The notes below the pieces were generated by a model that saw nothing but the letters and a program-made list of their open reading frames with translations, was not told the DNA's origin and searched no databases. Below, one piece after another: positions 4,648 to 9,172 of a stretch of DNA of 9,172 nt (its first letter is position 1; every line of letters starts with the position of its first letter). Position numbers and translations under genes: made by a program. Source of the stretch: an uncultured Oscillibacter sp. (GTDB taxonomy: Bacteria; Bacillota_A; Clostridia; Oscillospirales; Oscillospiraceae); assembly GCA_951800675.1 (NCBI GenBank), contig CATOKC010000129.1, forward strand, positions 1-9,172. Direction: 5' to 3'.

Positions 4648-7071
4648 ACTGCTGGTTCCTCCTTCGATGATTTCTTGGATCTCAGGGATTTCAGGCAATT
4701 CGATCTCGCCCAAATCTATGTCGCCGGACTGGACGGCCTCCCCGTCGAGCCCGCTGGGCGCGGCTGTCGCGGCGGCGGCAACGGCGCTCCGCCGTGCCGC
4801 GGCCTCGGAGCGGAAGCGGCTCTTGAAGAACCGCAGGCGCAGGGCGTTGGATACCACCGTCACGCTGCTCAGGCTCATGGCGGCGGCGGCGAACATGGGG
4901 TTGAGCTGCCAGTGGAGCGCCGCATAGAACACCCCCGCCGCCAGGGGGATGCCCAGGGAGTTGTAGAAGAACGCCCAGAAGAGGTTCTGCTTGATATTCC
5001 GGATCGTGGCGCGGCTGAGCTCCACGGCGGCGGCGGCGTCCAGCAGGTCGCTCTTCATGAGCACGATGTCCGCGCTCTCAATGGCCACGTCTGTCCCCGC
5101 GCCGATGGCCATCCCCACGTCCGCCCGGGCCAGAGCCGGGGCATCGTTGATGCCGTCGCCCACCATGGCAACCTTCTTGCCCTCCTGCTGGAGGCTCGCG
5201 ATCTTCCGCTCCTTGTCCTGGGGCAGGACCTCCGCCATGACCTCCGTAACGCCCAGCTGCTGTCCGATGGCCTCGGCGGTGCGGTAGTTGTCGCCGGTGA
5301 GCATGATGACGTCGATGCCCAGGCTCTTGAACGCCGCCACCGCGTCCCGGCTGGTGGGCTTGGGGGTGTCGGCCACGGCGATGACGCCCAGCAGGGACGT
5401 GTCCTTGGCGAAGAACAGAGGCGTCTTCCCCTGCGCGGCCAGAGCCTCGGTGCGGTCCAGCCAGTCGATGAGATCGATGCCCGCCTCCTCCATCATGGCC
5501 CGGCTTCCGGCGAGGCAGGTGTGCCCCCCCAGCACCGCCCGCACGCCCCGCCCGTGGACGGCCTCGAAGCCCTCCACCGGCTGCTGGGGCAGCTTGCGCT
5601 CTGACGCCTCCTCCACAATGGCCGCGCCCAGGGGGTGCTCCGAGGGGGCCTCCAGGCAGGCGGCAAGACCCAGCAGGGCGTTCTCCGCCAGTCCCTCCGC
5701 CGGGAGGATATCCGTCACCTGGGGCTTGCCCTGGGTCAAGGTGCCGGTCTTATCCAGGACCACGGTATTGATGGTATGCAGGGTCTCCAGGGCCTCGGCG
5801 GACTTGACCAGGATGCCGTTCTCCGCGCCTTTGCCGGTACCCACCATAATAGCCACCGGTGTGGCCAGACCCAGGGCGCAGGGGCAGGAGATCACCAGCA
5901 CCGCCACGCCCCCCGTAAGGGCCCTCGTGACGCTCCCGGTGGCGAGGAGCCACACCACAGCCGTCACCAGCGCGATGACCATGACCACAGGCACGAAGAT
6001 CCCGGACACCTTGTCGGCCAGCTTGGCGATGGGGGCCTTGGAGGAGGACGCCTCCTCCACCAGGCGGATCATCTGGGCGAGGGTGGTGTCCTCCCCCACC
6101 CGCAGGGCCTCGAAGACAAACGAGCCCGACTTGTTGATGGACGCGGCGGCCACCTTGTCGCCCACCGTCTTATCCACCGGCAGGCTCTCTCCGGTCAGGG
6201 CGCTCTCATCCACGGCGGAGGCCCCCTCGACGATGACCCCGTCCACGGGGATGGACTGCCCGGGCCGGACCACGATCCGGTCTCCCACCACCACTTCCTC
6301 CACGGGGAGCTCTGCCTCCACGCCGTTTCGGATCACGCTTGCGGTCTTGGGGGCCAGGTCCATGAGGCGGGTGATGGCTTCGCTGGTCTTGCCCTTGGAG
6401 CGGGTTTCCAGGAACTTGCCCAGGGTGATGAGGGTCAGGATCATACCCGCCGATTCAAAGTACAGGTCCATGTGGTAGCGCGCCACCAGTTCCATGTCCC
6501 CGTGGCCCAGGCCCCAGCCGATCTGGAAGATGGCGAAGACGCCGTAGATGACGGCGGCGATGGAGCCCACGGCGATGAGGGAGTCCATATTGGGCGCACC
6601 GCGGAAGAGGGTCTTGAAGCCCACCTTGTAGTACTTGTCGTTGAGGTACATGATGGGCAATGTCAGCAGGAACTGGACGAAGGCGAAGCTCATGGCGTTC
6701 TCCATCCCCAGGAGGAACCCCGGCAGGGGCGCGCCCATCATATGCCCCATGGAGATGTAGAAGAGCGGGAGCAAAAAGACAAAGGACCAGATGAGGCGGT
6801 GCTTCATCCCCTTGAGCTCCTCGCCCATGACGTCCGTTTTCGCCTCCGGAGCCAGGCGTTTGCCCGGCAGGGAGGCCCCGTAGCCGGAGTCCACCACCGC
6901 CCGGATGATGGCATCCGGGGTGACGGCGCTCTCGTCGTAGTTCACCTGCATGTTGTTGGCCAGGAGGTTCACGTTCACGCCGTTCACCCCCTCCACCTTT
7001 GCCACGGCCTTCTCCACATGGGCGGAGCAGGCCGAGCAGGTCATGCCGGTCACTTGGAAGGTCTGTTTCAT
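4447..7071 (-). CDS. copA: Cu(I)-exporting P1B-type ATPase with CopZ-like C-terminal domain
   Basis: Pumps Cu(I) out across the cytoplasmic membrane using ATP. The 874 residues hold an N-terminal heavy-metal domain (1-68, GMTCSAC with Cys12/Cys15), then the membrane segments. The TGES actuator loop is at 293-296 and the CPC metal motif at 396-398. DKTGT has phosphorylated Asp440, the HP motif is at 479-480, and GDGINDAP is at 638-645. Tyr703/Asn704 and MSLSS (732-736) complete the Cu(I)-type membrane site. A canonical CopA would end near residue 755. Here an Ala-rich then acidic linker (757-808, with [14 protein letters not shown]) leads into a second HMA domain (809-874, GMMCGHC with Cys820/Cys823). 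An internal ribosome site precedes that domain. The ATG at 7071 has AGGTGG 7 nt upstream and lies 19 nt after the kinase-like gene. Copper rather than zinc or cadmium is inferred from the membrane motifs and CsoR. Confidence 0.95.
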   Translation of the reverse strand: MKQTFQVTGMTCSACSAHVEKAVAKVEGVNGVNVNLLANNMQVNYDESAVTPDAIIRAVVDSGYGASLPGKRLAPEAKTDVMGEELKGMKHRLIWSFVFLLPLFYISMGHMMGAPLPGFLLGMENAMSFAFVQFLLTLPIMYLNDKYYKVGFKTLFRGAPNMDSLIAVGSIAAVIYGVFAIFQIGWGLGHGDMELVARYHMDLYFESAGMILTLITLGKFLETRSKGKTSEAITRLMDLAPKTASVIRNGVEAELPVEEVVVGDRIVVRPGQSIPVDGVIVEGASAVDESALTGESLPVDKTVGDKVAAASINKSGSFVFEALRVGEDTTLAQMIRLVEEASSSKAPIAKLADKVSGIFVPVVMVIALVTAVVWLLATGSVTRALTGGVAVLVISCPCALGLATPVAIMVGTGKGAENGILVKSAEALETLHTINTVVLDKTGTLTQGKPQVTDILPAEGLAENALLGLAACLEAPSEHPLGAAIVEEASERKLPQQPVEGFEAVHGRGVRAVLGGHTCLAGSRAMMEEAGIDLIDWLDRTEALAAQGKTPLFFAKDTSLLGVIAVADTPKPTSRDAVAAFKSLGIDVIMLTGDNYRTAEAIGQQLGVTEVMAEVLPQDKERKIASLQQEGKKVAMVGDGINDAPALARADVGMAIGAGTDVAIESADIVLMKSDLLDAAAAVELSRATIRNIKQNLFWAFFYNSLGIPLAAGVFYAALHWQLNPMFAAAAMSLSSVTVVSNALRLRFFKSRFRSEAAARRSAVAAAATAAPSGLDGEAVQSGDIDLGEIELPEIPEIQEIIEGGTSSMEKTMKIEGMMCGHCSGRVEKALNDLPGVTAKVNLEAGTATVTGEASDEALTKAVTDAGYTVVSIN
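4645..4664 (-). promoter_or_regulatory. Internal ribosome site and ATG for the CopZ-like domain
   Basis: On the minus strand, AAGGAGG (4664-4658), 10 nt, then ATG (4647-4645). It is translated as EGGTSS-M when read through from copA. It is in frame with the copA start at 7071 (2424 nt = 808 codons). Confidence 0.65.
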
Positions 7072-7090
7072 GTTAGAGCCACCTGTCTTT

Positions 7091-7525
7091 CTATCGTTTT
7101 GTCTCGATCTGTCCGCACAGCGCCCCCAGGTCCGTCTCCCCGGAGATGTAATGGTAGTCGTGGGCCTCGTTGTCGAAGCACCCGTGCTTCCGCTCCAGCA
7201 TGGCCGCCACCGGTGGAGGGAGCTTCCCGTGCATCCGCTGGGCGAAGCGCTCCTGGATGGTCTCCAGCTCCGCCGTTACCAGCACCCGGACCGCCCCCGC
7301 GGGCACCAGGGACAGGTGTTCCGGCTCGGCGATTACGTAGATGGCCGGGTCTCCCGTCAGGGCCGAGGCCAGCTTCTCCCGGAAGAGCTTCTCTGCCGAC
7401 GCCTCGTCTTTTGCCATCCGCAGGTAGTCCTTCCCCGTATAGACCTCCCCGCCCAGCCGCTCCTTCAGGGCCCGGGCCAGGGTGGATTTTCCGGTACAGC
7501 TCTCGCCGAAAATGGCGATCACCAT
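7091..7525 (-). CDS. P-loop NTPase/small-molecule kinase-like protein of unknown substrate
   Basis: A 144-residue protein beginning [29 protein letters not shown] (7-15) is a Walker A loop directly after the first beta strand, as in cytidylate, shikimate and adenylate-type kinases. [10 protein letters not shown] strand (79-87) precedes an arginine-containing helix ([11 protein letters not shown]). A conserved-looking [25 protein letters not shown] segment (102-126) resembles a lid or substrate region. I do not recognise a specific family; cytidylate-kinase-like is the nearest impression. Cysteines are at 10 (inside the P-loop), 116 and 137. It lies 18 nt after csoR and 19 nt before copA, with its own AAGGAGG 9 nt before the ATG, so it is clearly a member of the copper-regulated transcript. 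Its job there is unknown. Confidence 0.8.
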   Translation of the reverse strand: MVIAIFGESCTGKSTLARALKERLGGEVYTGKDYLRMAKDEASAEKLFREKLASALTGDPAIYVIAEPEHLSLVPAGAVRVLVTAELETIQERFAQRMHGKLPPPVAAMLERKHGCFDNEAHDYHYISGETDLGALCGQIETKR

Positions 7526-7543
7526 ATTCCCCGGCCTCCTTCC

Positions 7544-7843
7544 TTACTTCATCAGCTTCTGCAAGACCGCCACCAGCTCGTCGACGACCCCGTCGTTGCC
7601 CTCACGGAGGTTCTCGGCCACGCAGGTGCGCAGATGCTCGCTGAGGAGCTCCTTGCTGAAGCTGTTGAGGGCGGCGTTGACGGCGGAGACCTGGGTGAGG
7701 ATGTCGGTGCAGTAGACGTCCTTTTGCAGCATCTCCCGCAGGCCCCGCACCTGTCCCTCGATGCGGCTGAGGCGGTTGCAGAGGCGGCGCATCTCCTCCT
7801 CGCTGCGCACCCGGCTCTTTCCGCAGGTGCAGCTGTCGTCCAT
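7544..7843 (-). CDS. csoR: CsoR-type copper-sensing repressor
   Basis: A 99-residue all-helical metal-sensing repressor that binds operator DNA without copper and is released when Cu(I) binds. The Cu(I) ligand set Cys45, His70 and Cys74 has the exact spacing of the family (C-x24-H-x3-C, in VYCTDILTQ and EHLRTC). LCNRLSRIEGQVRGLREML (21-39) is the usual helix-1 signature. This ligand pattern points to CsoR rather than FrmR or RcnR. Two extra cysteines (Cys5 and Cys7) sit in the N-terminal tail DDSCTCGKS. The ATG at 7843 has AGGAGG 7 nt upstream. It is the first gene of the operon with the kinase-like gene and copA, and two operator-like sites lie in its own promoter and leader, indicating autoregulation. 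Confidence 0.94.
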   Translation of the reverse strand: MDDSCTCGKSRVRSEEEMRRLCNRLSRIEGQVRGLREMLQKDVYCTDILTQVSAVNAALNSFSKELLSEHLRTCVAENLREGNDGVVDELVAVLQKLMK

Positions 7844-7847
7844 AGTG

Positions 7848-7864
7848 ATACCTCCTGGGGGTAT
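7848..7864. promoter_or_regulatory. Second CsoR-type operator over the csoR ribosome site
   Basis: ATACCT-N5-GGGTAT, one mismatch from the upstream site and the same 17-bp length. The centres are 39 bp apart. It overlaps the AGGAGG of csoR (7856-7851 on the minus strand) and lies downstream of the predicted transcription start, so it could add a roadblock. Confidence 0.7.
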
Positions 7865-7881
7865 TTGGGCTTTGCAGATTT

Positions 7882-7910
7882 ATCATATACCCGGGTGGGG
7901 TATTTGTCAA
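7882..7910 (-). promoter_or_regulatory. Promoter of the copper operon
   Basis: On the minus strand, a perfect TTGACA (7910-7905) and TATGAT (7887-7882, 5 of 6) are separated by 17 bp. Upstream, 7911-7932 is made of A and T tracts (AAAATTTTTTCAAAAAAC on the minus strand) and resembles an UP element. The spacer is filled by an operator, as expected for a repressed promoter. Confidence 0.85.
7887..7903. promoter_or_regulatory. CsoR-type operator inside the promoter spacer
   Basis: ATACCC-N5-GGGTAT, a perfect 6+5+6 inverted repeat with a G/C-rich centre, as in known CsoR boxes. It occupies the -35/-10 spacer, so bound CsoR would exclude RNA polymerase. Confidence 0.82.
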
Positions 7911-7970
7911 GAAGTTTTTTGAAAAAATTTTGACGCGCGCTTTACGACATGGGAGGCTGTGAGAAGATAG

Positions 7971-8002
7971 CAACAACACCATGCCGAAGCATAGTGTTGT
8001 TG
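7971..8002 (-). terminator. UUCG-capped hairpin, probable terminator of the right-hand gene pair
   Basis: On the minus strand, a 14-bp stem (CAACAACAC, one T-G wobble, then ATGC) closes on a C(TTCG)G tetraloop. The right arm ends GTGTTGTTG, followed by a moderately T-rich CTATCTTCTC. It lies about 50 nt after the stop of the gene ending at 8054. The capped stem suits the minus-strand RNA; the plus strand would have an A-C mismatch. The tail is weaker than in classic terminators. Confidence 0.6.
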
Positions 8003-8053
8003 TTAAGTATGTCCATTTTGTAAATTATATTTTTATTAGTTGGAAAAATCTGT

Positions 8054-8857
8054 TTAAGCCTTGTTCTTGGGTGCGCCTCTACGCTTCACCCAAAGAATCA
8101 GCAAAACAGCACTTAATAATGTGATTACGATTATCGCAGGGGCTCCATTCGAAGCCAGCCCGCCTCCCCCGCCGCCGAAACCTGTCCACGCCATAGAACC
8201 GCTAAGTTCCGAGAGCGCGGTAACCACCTCACCGGAAGAATAAATCATCCCGTTCTCCAGCTTGAGAAAGTCCGGGCGGGTGGAATAGGGCACCAGCCGG
8301 ACCTCCTCGTCAGTAAGCGTGATAACAAAATTCATACCAAACCCATAGTCCGATACCTCCACAATATACGTCGATCCCTCCCGTCCAAACATTCCCGCCG
8401 GGACAATTTCTGGTTCAAAAAGATATGGAGCGTCATTCCCTGTATCAGCGTTTCCGTACACAGTAGTATATCCAGGACTGCTGCCCGATATTCCCACGTT
8501 AGCATAGGCATAACCGCTGTCGCCGTAATAAACAGGAACTTTCCAAATCGACGGGGCGGAAGCAATCGCGTCCTCCAATGTTCCACATTTGAGCGCACTA
8601 GTAAACTCGTACGACGTAAATAGATATACCCGTTTTGCCAAATCCCAGTCCAGCTCTTCAGAATACGGTCGGGCAGAGGGCTCTCCCGTGCAATTGTAGG
8701 AATGGAAGAGGATATTCCCCTCCATTGTTTCAGCGATTTCGCGTTCCGCATCGTTCATTGCGTCTTCGCGAAAATCGTATGAATATGCAACAGTCTGCCT
8801 GGAAACGATTAGAAAAAAAACCAAGCTAAGGGTCCATAATTTTTTCATCATAGCCAT
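8054..8857 (-). CDS. Secreted, C-terminally membrane-anchored protein of unknown function
   Basis: No family recognised. The 267-residue protein has an N-terminal signal peptide (MAMMKKLWTLSLVFFLIVSRQTVA, cleavage probably near residue 24-26). An extracellular domain rich in Tyr, Gly, Ser and acidic residues spans about 25-225, with two cysteines (Cys56, Cys91) that could pair. A run of six glycines (228-233) is followed by one membrane helix (240-257) and a basic tail KRRGAPKNK. This layout displays the domain on the outer face. The ATG at 8857 has GGGAGGG 7 nt upstream and lies 3 nt after the peptidase stop, so the genes are coupled. Base composition is much more AT-rich than the genes to the left, suggesting horizontal origin. 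Residues such as YIVEVSDYGFGMNFVITLTDEEVRLVP hint at a beta-rich fold. Confidence 0.75.
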   Translation of the reverse strand: MAMMKKLWTLSLVFFLIVSRQTVAYSYDFREDAMNDAEREIAETMEGNILFHSYNCTGEPSARPYSEELDWDLAKRVYLFTSYEFTSALKCGTLEDAIASAPSIWKVPVYYGDSGYAYANVGISGSSPGYTTVYGNADTGNDAPYLFEPEIVPAGMFGREGSTYIVEVSDYGFGMNFVITLTDEEVRLVPYSTRPDFLKLENGMIYSSGEVVTALSELSGSMAWTGFGGGGGGLASNGAPAIIVITLLSAVLLILWVKRRGAPKNKA

Positions 8858-8860
8858 TCT

Positions 8861-9172
8861 CTATCCCTCCCAGTCCTTGAACAGAACATCTCCAGTACGA
8901 TCTCTGGAGTCAATCCATCCGTTGGACGTATTTCCATGTTGAAAATCCATATAACTAGCAGTATATGTACGACCATCGCCAGGATTAATAATATAAAAAT
9001 TTTCTGAATATGCGTCTTTGTAGAATCCTTTTATAACATAAAAATGTCCTGAACCACTTCCTTCAACAAGAGATATAACAGGCCTTCGGTTGTTAATTGA
9101 CGTTTGTATAATACTTTTAAAAAAACAAACTGTCAACCATTTTCCGTTGATTTGCACAGGCTTTTTAGAGGG
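8861..9172 (-). CDS. Papain/C39-like cysteine peptidase, C-terminal part (runs off right edge)
   Basis: The last 103 codons of a gene whose start lies beyond the window; the frame is open to position 9172. NNRRPVISLVEGSGSGHFYVIKGFYKD followed by NFYIINPGDGRTYTASYMDF follows the usual C39-like/papain-fold pattern. That pattern is a 'grPVI' strand, a catalytic His in GHFYVIKG, and an Asn-Pro with acidic residue before a YxxF segment. The catalytic Cys would be upstream, outside the window. Secretion cannot be judged from this fragment. Its stop at 8861-8863 is 3 nt before the start of the membrane-anchored partner, which could be a substrate, an inhibitor or a surface partner. The AT-rich composition matches its neighbour and contrasts with the rest of the window. 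A non-proteolytic papain-fold protein is possible. Confidence 0.65.
   Translation of the reverse strand, partial: PSKKPVQINGKWLTVCFFKSIIQTSINNRRPVISLVEGSGSGHFYVIKGFYKDAYSENFYIINPGDGRTYTASYMDFQHGNTSNGWIDSRDRTGDVLFKDWEG

Noticed and set aside
5635..7644. 669-residue open frame on the plus strand opposite copA, the kinase-like gene and csoR
   Set aside because: Composition artefact (Gly/His/Asp/Arg-rich) across three well-supported genes; no recognisable motif.
7544..7843. Formaldehyde (FrmR) or nickel (RcnR) sensor instead of CsoR
   Set aside because: The C-x24-H-x3-C ligand set and the copA neighbour fit the Cu(I) sensor; the extra His pattern of RcnR is absent.
1..9172. CRISPR array, tRNA or rRNA genes, insertion sequence ends
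   Set aside because: No regularly spaced repeats, no cloverleaf or rRNA sequence, and no transposase frame found when reading both strands.

Overview
The window looks like chromosome from a high-GC member of the Clostridia, in the style of gut Oscillospiraceae such as Flavonifractor or Pseudoflavonifractor. The evidence is strong AGGAGG-type ribosome sites on almost every gene, very GC-rich coding sequence, a Firmicutes-type CsoR/CopA copper module, and A/T-rich extragenic palindromes set in GC-rich DNA. The genus is an inference; no marker gene fixes it.

Layout from left to right. (1) Positions 1-685, minus strand: the N-terminal 228 codons of asparaginyl-tRNA synthetase (asnS), running off the left edge, with its own promoter and a short leader. 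(2) Divergent from it, positions 840-3807, plus strand: a pseudouridine-breakdown operon. It holds an HTH-bearing PfkB kinase (psuK-like), a GNAT acetyltransferase, a DUF2087 domain, and pseudouridine-5'-phosphate glycosidase (psuG). DUF2087 and PsuG share one uninterrupted reading frame, but PsuG has its own strong ribosome site inside that frame. The kinase would phosphorylate pseudouridine and PsuG would split the product into uracil and ribose 5-phosphate. (3) Positions 4017-4406, plus strand: a small DUF1294 membrane protein with its own promoter and terminator. (4) Positions 4447-7910, minus strand: a copper-efflux operon in the order csoR, an unrecognised P-loop kinase-like gene, then copA. 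The CopA frame ends in an added CopZ-like domain with its own internal ribosome site and ATG. A CsoR-type operator lies inside the promoter spacer and a second one lies over the csoR ribosome site. (5) Positions 8054-9172, minus strand: a clearly AT-richer gene pair, the C-terminal part of a papain/C39-like cysteine peptidase followed by a secreted, C-terminally membrane-anchored protein of unknown function, ending at a UUCG-capped hairpin. The base composition suggests acquired DNA.

The most interesting pattern is that two gene pairs (DUF2087/psuG and copA/copZ) are joined in frame with no stop codon, while the downstream member keeps a well-placed Shine-Dalgarno and ATG. Each locus could therefore yield both a fusion and a separate C-terminal protein. 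The kinase-like gene inside the copper operon is the best candidate for an undescribed functional link.
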